A DNA stretch of 64,000 nt from Zygnema cylindricum (GCA_037447655.1 JBBHKE010002568.1:380711-444710); one strand, 5' to 3'. Positions 22,653 to 35,096 are shown, counted from the first letter of the stretch. Translations and numbers: made by a program. Notes: a model not told the origin generated them from the letters alone.

Positions 22653-23184
22653 CACCGCGAATCGTTATGTCAAAGTCACTAATTTGGGTTCTTGAAATTT
22701 TTAATTTTTTTTCAAATAGGATAAATGATTTTAATTTTTCCTTGACGTTAATTAAGGTACCGTACAAAATAGCGTAGAGGCCGAAAGTACAATAATATCT
22801 AAATAGTGTGGTGTACGATCGATGTTATAACGTACATAAATGTACCTTTTCAAGTGAAAGTTTACAAAAAATAAATTAAATCAGACGCGCACGCATAGGA
22901 ACGTGCGCTCAAAAACGGGATTAGTCTGACACGTAAATAGTATGGCATGTACAAATGTTTTAAATTCGCGACGGCGTACGATTTCTAATATTTTGTACAA
23001 ATACATATATTAATGTATATAATAGTACGGAGAATATTCCATTTTTGCTGTTCCCAAATTAGCATTAACGCCGAAATTAGAATACACCTTTTTTTTGAAA
23101 AAAATCAAATTATTAATTAGCATCAATTACGGTAAATTTTCTTCAACACTATTTAAACTTTGACACTAATAACGATTCGCAGTG
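22653..23184. mobile_element. Family B MITE copy, inverted orientation
   Basis: CACCGCGAATCGTTAT at the left and TAACGATTCGCAGTG at the right, flanked by TA (22651-22652, 23185-23186). It is inserted in the left foldback arm at GCAGG|TA|GTTGTC. The right arm has the uninterrupted reading GAACTACCTGC. Confidence 0.9.
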
Positions 23185-23186
23185 TA

Positions 23187-23384
23187 CACCGCGAATCGTT
23201 ATTAGCGTTAGAACTCTATATCGGCACCCCAGAATTTTGACATTAATACCTTAAATAGAATAAACTACACTATTTAAGGACGTGGACCATAATATGCCAC
23301 GTCTCCTGGCACTAAATTAGAATGAATGACGCTCATTTTTTCTTTACACTAATAATTTCTCAACGCTATTAACGATTCGCGGTG
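23187..23384. mobile_element. Short family B-ended MITE (198 bp)
   Basis: Has the same termini CACCGCGAATCGTTATTAG / TAACGATTCGCGGTG, but its interior (CTATTTAAGGACGTGGACC, GCACTAAATTAG) resembles family A-type copies. It abuts the previous MITE and shares its TA at 23185-23186; the next TA is at 23385-23386. Confidence 0.85.
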
Positions 23385-23627
23385 TAGTTGTCAGAAATTG
23401 TACATTTGAAAATCAGTTTCGTACAAGCTACGTACCTTTAAGTTCAGATTTTACTGTCAATCCGTCGAACAACTTTGACTGGCGAAATATTGTAACGGCG
23501 GTTAAAAAACTGTCGCGCTTGCGAACGTCGACCGTCATGAAAAATAAAACAATTCACACGGCCGGTGCAGATTTACTGTAACGAAACTGAGGCAGCCACA
23601 TATAAATAAATTGGCTTCGCGCAGGTA

Positions 23628-24166
23628 CATCGCGAATCGTTATTAGTGTCAAAGTTTAAATAGTGTTGAAGAAAATTTACCGTAATTGATACGAATTAAG
23701 AATTTGAAATTTTTTAAAAAAAAGGTGTATTCTAATTTTGGCGTTTATGCTAATTTGGGAACAGCAAAAATGGAATATTCGCCGTACAATTATGTACATT
23801 AATATATGTATTCGTACAAAATATTAGAAATCGTACGCCGTCGCGAATCTAAAATATCCGTACATGCTATACTAATTTACGTGTCAGACTAATCACATTT
23901 TTTTGAGCGCACGTTCCCATGCGTGCGCGTCTGATTTAATTCATTTTTTGTAAATTTTCACTTGAAAAGGTACAGTTATGTACGGTCTGACATCGACCGT
24001 ACACCATACTATTTATATTTTTTTGTACTTTCGGTCTTTACTTTATTTTAGACGGTACCTTAATTAACGTAAAGGAAAAATTAAAACCATGTATCCTATT
24101 TGAAAAAAAAAACAAAATTTTAAGAACCCAAATTAGTGACTTTGACACTAATAACGATTCGCGGTG
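23628..24166. mobile_element. Family B MITE copy (539 bp)
   Basis: Flanked by TA (23626-23627, 24167-24168) in the foldback left arm. The right arm shows the uninterrupted site as GAGTAACCACCTGTGCGC. Interior closely matches 11706-12256. Confidence 0.9.
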
Positions 24167-24215
24167 TAGTTACTCACTTCACGTGAGCTCCACTGTGAAA
24201 GCACACACCGACAAT

Positions 24216-24330
24216 GTGAATCAATGTGAAGTACTTATTCAATGTAAGAATGTTGATTCGTAAATAGTGTGGTGGAATCAATGTGAAGTACGTTTTCAAT
24301 GTAAGAATGTTGATTCGTAAATAGTGTGGC
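24216..24330. repeat. Tandem duplication in the foldback loop
   Basis: A ~55-bp unit containing AATCAATGTGAAGTAC, TCAATGTAAGAATGTTGATT and CGTAAATAGTGTGG occurs twice in a row in the unpaired centre of the foldback element. Confidence 0.75.
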
Positions 24331-24839
24331 TTCATTTTATTTTCATTGATATTTATTCACGGGTACGCTTTTATATTTTGTACGAAGTTTATTTCGTTTC
24401 GTGCGAGTTTATACAGGTCGTACGTCGTCCTTTAATTTGTGTCCGAGTTCAGCGTAACGGTTCGCGATTAGATTCCATTTTTGCGGCTAAGTCAAATGTC
24501 AGTGTGTGATTTCACAATGGAGCTCACGTGAAGTGAGTAACCACCTGTGCGCAGCCATTTTATTCATATGTGGCTGCCTCAGTTTTGTTAGAGTAAACCT
24601 GCCCCGGCCGTGTGAATTGTTTTTTTTTTCATGACGGTCGACGTTCGCAAGCGCGACAGTTTTTTAACCGCCGTTACAATATTTCGCCAGTCAAAGTTGT
24701 TCGACGGATTGACCGTCAAATCTAAACTTAAAGGTATCTAGCTTGTACGAAACTGTACTTCAAATGTACAATTTTTGAGAACTACCTGCACGCAACAAAA
24801 ATCGTCTCTGCGATTAGCAATTCCCTAGAATCAATTGTT

Positions 24840-25740
24840 TCCAAGCTGACCAAACTTTGCAAAGAAATAGCAATTTTTCCGTACAGTTCTCAATTCTACC
24901 AGCCATTTCTGACGGATTTTCTAAACTACAGTACTATTTTTTTGTTAGGATTATTGGAAGAATGGGCGGATCAACCGAAAGCATGATTTGGTTCGATGTG
25001 GAGAATCGGTCGTCCGCAAATTTGTCGATGTTTTGGTTCGCGTGGCGCAATTCAACTTGGAGTATGTTTTCGCGATTTGAATCGGAGTACCTTTGGTTCG
25101 TTCAATGTACAACGGTTCGGTACCAGTCGGTACATAGATTATTTATGTATCATGGTTCAGTTGGTTTGAGTCTGTTTTGTTCGTGTTGTCTTGAACAGTG
25201 ACTATGCTTTTTAGTGCGCAATACGTGTCTAGTTCGTTTTAGTGCGTGTCACTATATTTCAGCGCTTGAATGCTTTTTAGGCGCACGTCCGCATGTGGAC
25301 TTCGGCGCCCTCGTCTGTTTTCAGTTAGTGGAGTAAGTAGTGATGAGTTGTCGGTGTAAAGCAGATATATGAGTCAGTGTTTCAATCAGTTTTTGTATGC
25401 AGTCTGGGGAGATGCATCATGCAGTCTGGGGAGATGCATCATGCAGTCTGGTGAGATGCATCATGTGTCTGAGAGAGATACATTAAAGTGTATAGAGTAA
25501 AGAACTAAGGAAGGAAGAAGAGTAAGACTTAAGATATATGTTAGAGAGAGCAAGGAGTAGAGATGGAGAGAGGTTGTATTGAAAAGCTTCGGTTTAATAT
25601 ATTTATAATTGACCGACATGTTTTATTGTGAGCCGTGAATGTTTTATGTGGAATATGTTTACTTAAGCTTCCGCTGTGTGATATTTATTTTTTATGTGAG
25701 CATCTCTGTGGGCACTTTATTGGTTCTTAACATTTTTCTC
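24840..25740 (+). repeat. LTR-like remnant, related to the LTRs at 31325 and 50807
   Basis: The 3' part (about 25575-25715) carries AAAGCTTCGGTTTAATATA and TTAAGCTTCCGCTGTGTGAT. These match AGGCTTCGGCTAG and GAGCTTCCGCTGTGTAAT in the LTRs elsewhere in the window. At 25396-25458 a 22-bp unit ATGCAGTCTGGGGAGATGCATC is repeated three times. No internal retrotransposon region adjoins it, so it is probably a solo LTR. Confidence 0.5.
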
Positions 25741-28638
25741 TCCTGAAAGCAATGATTGCAATGCGCGAAAAGTGGAGGGCCAATGGCATGCCTGCAAATG
25801 TTCGCACGACCTGTGACGTGACGGTCGAAGCGTTTTGGACCATTGTGCAATCTATCCCTCAAATTCTCTCGCGAATCAGAGCTTGCCAAATCTCTGAGTG
25901 CTCTGGTACCTAAAGTGCTTTTCCATTACCTTTTGTCGTCACTCGCATGCCTTTACCCGGAAAATTGTGCGGCCACGTGGCTAATTTTGTTTTGAGCATT
26001 CCTGTGTTACTGCCAGCTGACGTGTCGAGGGCTTATGCAGCCAGCGTGGCCCTCCAATAGTGTAGTCCGACCCTTAACTGCATTCTGCCGAATGATCTGT
26101 CTTTTTTCTACTGCTCCGGTCCGTTTCAGAACCTAGAACTTTCGAAAAGTCTAAAAGCGTTAAGCCTACGGAAGTCTGCGGCAGTTTGTCGTTATCGGTC
26201 ATGTTGGCAGCAAGTTTGACTTTCTACAACTGTAATACAATTTTTGGTTGTTTCTGCGGCCGACATTTTAGTTTCCCTAGTTACCAAGGCTCACATTTCT
26301 CGGAAACGTTGCCTGCCGTACATGCGTTGCCTGCCGTACATGTTTGGAAGTGGAGGAGAATCTATTATTCGTCAACATCTTTTGGTTTAAAAAAAGCAAA
26401 AAGTGGAAGGCGCCCATTTATCGAACAGGAGGAAGAATGCCAAATGGCACCAACTTCAGTCAAAACTTGGGAAGAATATCAACACAAGTTTTGATGCGAT
26501 AAGGTTCGGGTTTGTTACTAATGCATTACAGTTTGTTGTCCAATAAAACGATGAAGAAATTGAAGGGAAAATAAAGAAAAAGTAATGTTAATTTGAACCA
26601 CAATATTGTGGATAAATGGACGGTTTATGCTTAGCGAAGTTTTGTTACATGTTGGTGATATCCTCCTCCGATAATCGTGGAGTACAACGGCTTGTAAAGA
26701 CAAATCACCGTGAATTCTGGAAGTCGTGGGTTTACAATTCATGTGAACGACTATTCGTACTAGAATGTGTGCAGGTGTCAATGCTTGATAGGAACAAAAT
26801 TAGGCAGACTACAAATGGCAAGCATTTCATTAAGAACGACAGAATTAACTTTAATTTATGCACAAAAATAACAATTTTGGCACATACAGACAATAATAGC
26901 TTAGAAGTTAGGATTAGATTTATTCAACATAGTGTTCAATACATTGTACTTTATGCTCTTGTTTTCTTTACAAGCTATAAGCTTAATCTAATCTATCACT
27001 CCTGTCTATTGTGGATGTTATTTTCTCTCCTATCTCCTTTTAGATCTATTTTTACTCTTGTGATAAATGTTCGTGTTTGCCTGTGAGGGTTTCGCTTGTT
27101 CGTGGCTGTGCGAATATTTCTCAATCGCTCAAATGGATGACCTCGATTTACAGGTTGTGGGTCCATAGGACACCTAGGAAAATTCAAGGGTTTGCATAGT
27201 CAAATCGGAAAAAGGCCAAGTAAAAACGACTATTGATAGAATAGTCTAATTGAGAATCTTGTCTCGAGGAGAGATCCATGCAAAAACAACAATATAATAG
27301 GTCATGGGAAATCAAAAACGTATCGGATTGTGGGAGGAGTCCTTGATGAATAGTTTAGAGATTTTAGGGGAAGTAGAGATCAAAGACACGAGGAGATAAC
27401 TTCCTTACAAGGTTACAATAAAACCGTACGTTTTTGTAGCTATTCTAGAGAGGAGGGAATAATGCCTGCTCTCTTTGTAGTCAAAGCAAAAGCACACATT
27501 AAATCTGAACTAAGTGGAAGCACAATAATATTGTGGCACTTATCCCATGTCCACCGTAGATAAAAAATGGGGAGCAACATAAGTTATAATGTCTGACAAA
27601 TTCTACGGCTTCCCTGGTCGATTGAAGACAATTCTTTCCACTCTATGGTAATGCCGAAATGAAGATAACGCCGAACCAGAAAAGTATTGCCCAGCCGCAT
27701 AGAAATGGGTGAGGAACAAAGAACTAGATCCGAAGGTAAAACATGGCGACAGGCAAACAGTCCTTATACCAATCATTTTGCTCAATTTCTAACTAATTTT
27801 GAATGCCATATATCCGCTGGTACTACTCTTCTTAGATTTTTAGAGTTGTTATCACTCACATAATTGTTGAACCCATGCATTGGTGTGGACCACAAAGCGA
27901 AGGGAAACATCACTCAACATTTCACAAATTACAAAGAACATAAAAGAAAAACAAACACAAAACTATGTGAAAAAAAAATTGGAGGATTCACTAACTAGTA
28001 TTCCAATTGTCCATGCAAGAAATATATTCCGAATGAACTCATTAAAAAAAAAGAAAAAAAATGTTTTCCAAGAAGTTGACTTGACGTGGGTCAGTTCTGA
28101 ATACAAAATGTCCGCAAGAAGATTTTAATTTTATAAATGTGATTAAATCCTTACAAAGTTGGTTCTAAGCTAAAAGTTGTCACAACTTTTTTTATGGTCG
28201 GAAAGAACTTCTTTTCGTAACTTCACAAAACATTGGAGGTAAAAAGATAATCCCATTTTTACCGAGTACTTAAGTCCACCTGAAAAGGCTCTAAATTCAA
28301 ACAGCATTTACAATCTAAACTGTTATTTTATTTGCTCGACTTTTTGTTTCTCGAGGCAGAAACGCAATTTACATTGGACTTTGATAATTTTATATAGTCG
28401 ATTTATCCACGGCATACTCAGTTTATCAAACGATGGATAGTTTCCGTCAATTTTCTTCATCGTGTTATGATAAAAGAACTACTATAGTGCATAAGTAACG
28501 AATTGAACCTATTTTAGTCAAATTTTTTTGGAAGTCTACTCAAGAATTACCGAAAGTCTAATTTTTTACAGAGATAAAATGTACAAACGTCTTTTACACA
28601 TTCTTGTAAGCCTTGTACAAAACATAAACCATAAAACA
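25741..28638. other. Non-genic stretch, no gene recognised
   Basis: A short plus-strand frame from an ATG near 25753 to a TAA near 25912 (about 50 codons) and one at 26186-26494 (102 codons, includes a duplicated ALPAVH) look ordinary in composition. Neither has a domain I recognise. The rest shows nothing beyond A/T-rich sequence. Confidence 0.5.
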
Positions 28639-29640
28639 TTAAAAATCCCAGAGAACATTAAACAATTTCTTTTTTTTTAATGATCTTTTGATTTCAGGTT
28701 TCTTTATTTCTTCAAGGCATTGTTGAGCAGCAATGACATTTTGGAAAGCTTCCATAATTCGTCTTCGAGAGGCTTCGATTTCGGTTTCGCTGCACGCCTG
28801 TTTCAATTCTGTTTTTCAAAAAAAAAGCAATAATAAAAAAAACAAGCGAAATCAATTTAGTATCGATATCCTTGGAAAAAGTCAATAAGTTGGGAAGCAG
28901 CGATAGACATCTAATGTCATCTATGCATTAGCATACAACGTATTTACACCCGGTTTCAAAGAAAAATGCTAAGAATAAACAGAGCAACAACAGAAAGAGA
29001 AAGATCAAGATGGTAGACGCGAAGATAGTTGAAAAAAAATAAAGGGAATCCTCACCGCGACATAATTCGCTGGAATCTTGTGAACCAGAGGTCGATCGTG
29101 AAAACGAGTCGGATTCCGAATCTACATTGCAAAACGAAAACGATAACGAGACAAAAGGTTACACAAAATTCATAAATCCACAAAAATTTCAGAAGCAAAG
29201 CTAAATTTATTTTGAACGGTAGAGAAATAGCGATGATGAATGATTCACCAAAACTTGTCTTAGAATTGAAAACTAGATAAAAAATAAAGAAAATTAAAAA
29301 TACACCAACAAACATATTAATTAAGAAAAGAAATCACAACATAAGAAAATATTCACCGTTTCCTTGTTATTGCCTTTTAACATGCATCCGAAAAAGGATA
29401 GCCAGTAGAAAAACAGCAAATAAATCATTTTTTGTCCTCTTCTACCAAGACATTTCTTCATATGTCCATGCACACCATCTCGGTCCGTCTGTTGTTTTCA
29501 CCTGAAATTTCACATGGATCGGCCCCATTGCAATCCCCCCAGACGCTGTAGCCTCTCAGCTCCATAGTTGACACGTGTGAAATCGGTGCCACTTGGCAGC
29601 TTGTCATTTGTCCTCCTCCTCGATAAATGGATGCCTCCAT
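28639..29640 (-). CDS. Small 3-exon gene, 124-aa protein of unknown function
   Basis: Exons 29640-29502, 29121-29056 and 28808-28639. Donors are CAG|GTGAAA and CGCG|GTGAGG; acceptors are ATGTAG and AACAG. Both junctions carry one leftover base and join in phase; the frame ends at TAA. The N-terminal 46 aa are Cys-containing and unremarkable. Exon 2 is Ser/Asp-rich (DSESDSFSRSTSGSQDSSE). Exon 3 is a charged helix-forming segment (EIEASRRRIMEAFQNVIAAQ) ending in a Lys-rich tail, KRSLKKKK, then LFNVLWDF. The basic tail could be a nuclear signal (inference). I recognise no family. The phase-consistent splicing and codon-like composition are the support. A 188-codon frame overlapping the first exon in another frame begins with GTG and runs into a stop; I take it as a shadow. 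Confidence 0.5.
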
Positions 29641-31324
29641 TTTTGTTCTTCCTTCTCTTAAACAAAAGCTGCGAGTACGTGACAGATCCTCCTTTAGATA
29701 GGTTCCGCACACCTCCCAAATCTAATCGACGAGATTCGATAAAAAGACAAATGCCGGTCGGCGAAAAAGCCCAAAAAAAAAGATGTACGATGGGCGGCGT
29801 TTCCGAGGAATGTAAAAAATGCCGTACAAGAAAGGAGTGGGGAATACGCCTCGGCCGTGGACAAGAGCCAGCACGGAAGTCAGCTACAGAACAAAAGCAG
29901 GGCGGGATTTGAAGAAAGCGCAGCTCCAGTACTGCTGCAGAGATCGGCATTCCGCGGGCTGTAATACTTTTGGACTCTTCGAAGTTTCCAGGTTCCAAAA
30001 TGGACCGGGCGGTGAAAGACGACAGGATACTAGGCGAAATACAGTTTAGGCTTCGGATTGTTGTACGGAGGATCACGCTGGCTGGACACGGCTGCGGTTT
30101 TTTTTTCAGTCAAGGCGGGTCGCGAACAAAAATATCGTCGAAACAGAATAAGATCTAAGAGATCTTATAGGTCTGACTATTACAGTTAGAGGGAATATCC
30201 ACAGGAATAGCAAATGAGCAAGAGAGAGTGACGTGGCCCTTTATTTTGACCACCACGCGTCGCCACCGGAAAGACATACGGCGGAAGAATTGAAATACAA
30301 GAGAATTTCAGAGATTTGGCAGATTCTGTTACTGGGAAGAATCGAACGAATAGATTCGTACTTTACATTTTCCAAATCGAATAGTATAAGGCCACGTAGC
30401 GCAATCATTGTTCTTTTCGGGGTCTATTTTGTACGGTCATCTCGTTTTTCAAACAGAGCGTTTTGATGGGAGGTCACCCTCATTCCGTACATTTTTATGT
30501 ACTATTTCTCTGGTTAGCGGCCACTACAGTAACGGCAGGAATGTCGTACCTATAACGAACTTACTACCCTAGTCTATTGTCGGTTGGAAATTTCCCTTAC
30601 CTAGTCGGTCTATTCAAAACCGGTACTCCACTCGTACGGCTGTCAGAGATTATTTTGTCTTGAAGGGCCTGTGACAGGCTGTAACTCTGGCAGCCAAACA
30701 TTATAAGGGTGTGTCCCCATGTGCATAAGTAAGGGTTTTTTCCTGTCGTTTTGCCGTAAAACTTAGCGCCGTACTGCCTAAGTTGCAACCGTACGAAGGA
30801 ATCACAAATTTGTAGAGTACAATTTGCGTCTTTTGTTTTGTCTGTTCGAGTCACTCGTTTGTCCTTTTGTTCCAAACGTTCAGCAGGAAAATGTACTTGA
30901 AATCGTACGGCCCTTCAGAAGATAACTGCCACTGACCTTGTCCCATGTGCCTCAGTTCCAGTACGAAAAGCAAAATGAGCGCCTGGCATCGTCCTTGCAG
31001 TAACGACAAAAGTGTTTTGGAACGGAGGACTGATAGCCTGCGCAGTTCTGTGAAGGGTTCTGTACTTCTGTGAGGTTTCCAGTGTACGGCCAATGAACCT
31101 CTCTGGTACCAGAAACTTCTCTAGAAGGGTTCCACGTCTCATTTGTACAACAGCCGTACGTTTTTGGAGTAAAACGTCGCAAACGTCGGATGAAACAATC
31201 GGTGTGGGAGTAAGGGTGGGTCCCTATGTGCCAAAGTAAGGGTTTTTTTCTGTCGTTTTGTTGTAAAACTTAGAGCCGTACCGCTTAAGTTTCAACTGTA
31301 CAAAAAAATATAAAAAGGGAGAAG
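29641..31324. other. Intergenic region with a ~95-bp direct repeat
   Basis: AAGTAAGGGTTTTTTCCTGT with its flanks at about 30707-30796 recurs as AAGTAAGGGTTTTTTTCTGT at about 31206-31302. Similarity covers GGGTGTGTCCCCATGTGC through GCCGTACTGCCTAAGTT. The 410 bp between the copies contains no recognisable gene. The proximal part is the 5' flank of the 124-aa gene. Confidence 0.5.
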
Positions 31325-32400
31325 TACATTTTGTTGGATCTTAAAATAAATAACCCACTCACATTAAATGCTCAAAAACATAAAATATTACACAGCGGAA
31401 GCTCATAAAATATAAAAGGTATAATCGGCCAAAAGAATTATTAGTGTTTCTAACCGAAGCCTCTTTACATCAACTCTTCTCTTCTCTTCTTCTCTCTTCA
31501 AAGATAAACTCTGCACTCTTAAAAGATCACTCAAGAATGATCATACTCCTTAAAACCTCTATTCTCCAAATGGATCACTAAGGATCCTCAACACCTCTGA
31601 ATTGACCACAGAGGATCATACTCTCTTAATTGACCACAATGTATCTTTCTCTCTCTCTCTCTCTCTCTCTAAATCAATCACTAAGGATCTTCCCCTCTCT
31701 CTTAACTGATCACAAAGGATCTACATCTTTACACTTCAATTGATCCAAAGTAAAACCAAGGATAACTCTGCAGCTGAACTCTGCTGCCTATATAGCCTCT
31801 CAAACAAGCTTACAGAGCATAGAAAGCAAACTATCAAGACGGCAAACACTTGTCTCATTCTTCGAAGAAACCACTGAAAGGAAAATTCCACGAAAGAAGG
31901 CGTACACGCTTCTTCTTCGATATGTGAAACACCAGAATGAGAAGTTTGGTGTGCGTGCTGTGTACGCACGAAACTAAAACACCTGCACACAAAATAATAC
32001 ACCTGCACAAGAAACAAAAGTGACGCGAAACGAAATCGTACATTTCTTCGCTGACTCATCAAATATTGACACGAAACAAAGTCGCACGTTTAGGCGCCAA
32101 ACATCAATACTCTGAAGGTACTAAACTCCAAACGTACTCCAATATTACTCCAAATGTGTACTTGCGAATCAAACTGAATGCTTCAATCGCCAAACCGATA
32201 TATCAATAGATGTTCAAAACAAACCGTCACAAAGTCAACTCGTGCGAAGTACTCGCACCAAATATCTCCATACAAATACATAGACGCGAATCGAAGTCAA
32301 GCGCTACGTACGACAAAAATCTCCAAGTCAACACGACTACATATGTATTTGTACTAAAATTGCACGCAAGCACAAAAAAATAACTTCAAATTTTCTTTGT
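31325..32400 (-). repeat. Solo-LTR-like sequence (family C), minus orientation
   Basis: Read on the minus strand, the 3' end is GGTTATTTATTTTAAGATCC then AACA at about 31331. Upstream lie GAGCTTCCGCTGTGTAAT, the CCGATTATACC box and GGATCA repeats. These match the LTR ends in the palindrome at 50413-51154. A (CT)n run lies at about 31644-31670. The 5' boundary is not visible; 32400 is approximate. Confidence 0.55.
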
Positions 32401-32976
32401 TACTTGACGTCGAAAACGTACGTCACACTTTTTAACTCACTCTTTTTTTTCTCTTTCTCAACTCTTTTCGCTTCTGCCGCCTCTACTATCATTTCACATC
32501 CTCTTAATTCGGAATACAATTGTAAGTTCTCAGCAGCATTCTCACACACAGAATTCTCAACAGATAAAGTTGATTACCCTCACATTAGAAATAGAATGAT
32601 GCAAGTCTGATATCTTTTCTCCTTGCCAAAAAAATAATAAACCTTATTTGGCTTCGTCCCCTCATAATTTGAAAACTTATGTGAACAATATAACATCCTC
32701 TTTCTCTTCCTCCAATTTATAATTCGTTGAAGCTTAATTATGAACTCGAAGTAAAACCTTGAAATTTCCGAGAATTCAAGGATACTCGGGAATTAAAATT
32801 CTCATCATATCAATCGTCAATTTCAAATTCAATGTCACTCTTAATGTCAACATTCTCCTTGAATTTACTCTTCCGAATAAAGACGTGTAGTTAATCCTCC
32901 AATTCCGAATCCACAATGTCCAAGAAATCATAAAATTCGAAATCTTTAGAAAAATCGAAATTTTCTCTCAATCTAC
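32401..32976. other. Short non-genic stretch
   Basis: Nothing recognised. T/C-rich near 32440-32480, otherwise A/T-rich sequence up to the Copia-1 LTR. Confidence 0.5.
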
Positions 32977-33946
32977 TGTTGTAATTTATAAATCTTTATT
33001 TCATTAAATAGGGGTAAAAATAACTTAGGATATTTTCCTAGTAGTCTACTGTAACACTTACCTTTATTAGCGTTACAGTAGGAAATAGTACAGTAGAGTG
33101 TATCGTACTTTTGCAAAGACACGTGTCGGCGAAAGAACATATGCAGGTTTTTCACAGTGGCGCAGACAGTCAGCCATACGTGTCAAACAGTTGACAATTC
33201 GATTCACATGATCGGACGAACGCGATCTGACCCGGGTATTCCGGAAACATATGGTACAGTTCGACGGTACCATCATCGATCAAATTTGCTCCAACGGACG
33301 CAATTCACCCGAGACCACAAACGTGATTCAGAAGGGACCAAAAGCGTGATTCGCGTGGGACCACAAATGACGAAGCACCCAGGTGCTTCGTACTACACAA
33401 CGACATTCGGCTGGACTTTAGTGATTACCGTTTACTAAGCATTTGGAACGTTTTGTGTACGGTTGGAACGTTTTGTGTACGGTTCAATATCTGTAAATAT
33501 CCGAATAACATTGGTTTGTAGTTTAGTGTAATAAAAAAATAGTATTCCAGTAATCAGGTTTTTAAAAAATAATAATTAGGGTTTTAAGGTACATTGACGT
33601 ACAGGTAGGATGCTTTGTCGTTAGTCAGGATAATAACCGTAGTAACGGTTACCTAAATTAGTGTAGATCAGTAGATACACGTTGTGAGCATGTAACTTAA
33701 GACTTAGCCAATTTTGTAGTATCCAGTTTTGGGAATATGATTTTATGAGGGCAGTTTTTGGGAAACTTCCAAACATCATATCTTATGGTTTATTAGGTCA
33801 TTTGGGCTGCAATTTTGGGAATTGTCATTTTATTGAATTGTGTATCAGTGTGGCAAATTTGAAGTATATTGGCCTTCTGAGTCATATTTTGTGTCAGTTC
33901 AAAGTTGGCTGTTGAGTAGGTACTTTGATAGTTTATGCAGTTTTTC

Positions 33947-34941
33947 ATGTCTACTTCAACTACAACTGCTGGTTCCCCCCCTACAACGGTGGTTGTAGAA
34001 CAACAAGTTATAGGCCTTTCGTCAAGAATTCCTATCTTCAATGGCCAAAAGTATGCATACTGGGCGGCGATGGTTAAATCGTTGTTTGAAATTGCAGACT
34101 TATAGGGTGTATTGGATGGCTCCCTTGATAAAACAGATCTAACTTGGGCGAAAAAGACTTCAATGGCAAGGAACAATCTAATTCTTTCTATTTCATAAAA
34201 TTTGGTCATGTCTCAACTCAAAATGAAGTAGGCGAGCGAGATTTGGACATCACTGAAATCCGCTTTTGAGAAAGCGAATGTTCAGAAAGAGCTCTTAGTG
34301 GCTGGAAAAATTTGGGGATACAAATACTCGGGGGGGTATTAAGGTCGAGTATTGTCAGAATTTTCGTGCACTCATTGATGCTCACTCTTCTACAAGAGGG
34401 TCATTTCCTGAGTTTCAACAAGCAGCTTTGCTTATTAGAGGTCTCCCTAGTAGCATAAGGGGTCTGTTCAGTTAAAAAGTCATGATAAAGCTAGCTTGTC
34501 ATTTCAGTTAGCATATAATCTTATATTGGAAGAAGAGACTAATACTAAACTCCTTGAAGGAGAAGGAAAGGTTGAAGCTTTTTCCACAGAATTTGACAAA
34601 AGAAATCAGAATAATCAGAACAAGAGTCAGTTTAACCAAAATCGGAATCAGTTTACTTAGTATAATCAGACGCAGAATAGGCCATCTTCTACTACTTGCT
34701 TTTATTGTTCTGAGAAGGGTCATGGATACAAGTACTCTCCTAAGGTGAAAAAGGCTAATGAGACAGGTTTATACAGGCCAGGTTGGCAGCAAAGCCAATA
34801 TCACAAAGGCTTCTCTAGGAATCCTACCCGTGGAAATGCTTTTTCTTCAGCTTCTGCAACTGATGCAGATGATTCTTTAAGCTTCAATGAGACAGAGGAT
34901 GCGGAAGTATTTGCTATGGCGGCAGCCATGGAGGGTTCTTA
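33947..34941 (+). pseudogene. Copia-1 gag, broken
   Basis: Starts ATGTCTACTTC and contains a UBN2-like gag region with in-frame stops and shifts (for example near 34104, 34198 and 34475). A zinc knuckle CFYCSEKGHGYKYSP near 34698-34742 has lost its last Cys (CX2CX4HX4Y). The polypeptide ends at a TAG near 34940. Confidence 0.75.
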
Positions 34942-35023
34942 GGATGCAGGATGGATCATGGACACGATGCTGTTAGATTTCTTAGAAATCAAGGATTCGG
35001 CATGTCCCACAATTGGGAAAATT

Positions 35024-35096
35024 AAGCCCGCTAGGGTTCAAACCTGGGACCTTTCACTTCAGCTGCGAACGCACTACCACTGTGCCACTAGAGCTC
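35024..35096 (-). other. tRNA-like sequence in one TRIM LTR (decayed)
   Basis: This 73-nt segment corresponds to 35312-35384 but its B-box has decayed (GGTTTGAACCC). The A-box TGGCACAGTGG is intact. Confidence 0.75.

Larger units (their letters stand above)
22609..24826. mobile_element. Foldback (long-TIR) element with three nested MITEs
   Basis: The left arm starts AGGGAATTGCTAATCGCAGA and continues, after the nested MITEs, through 23387-23625 and 24169-24200. The right arm is its reverse complement at about 24515-24826. Shared landmarks include GAACGTCGACCGTCATGA, AACCGCCGTTACAATATTTC and TCACTTCACGTGAGCTCC. Without the MITEs the element would be about 940 bp. No transposase frame was seen, so it is non-autonomous. 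Confidence 0.85.

Noticed and set aside
29510-30076. 188-codon minus-strand frame, the longest there
   Set aside because: Begins with GTG, no domain, and overlaps in another frame the first exon of the better supported 3-exon gene. It remains possible but unsupported.
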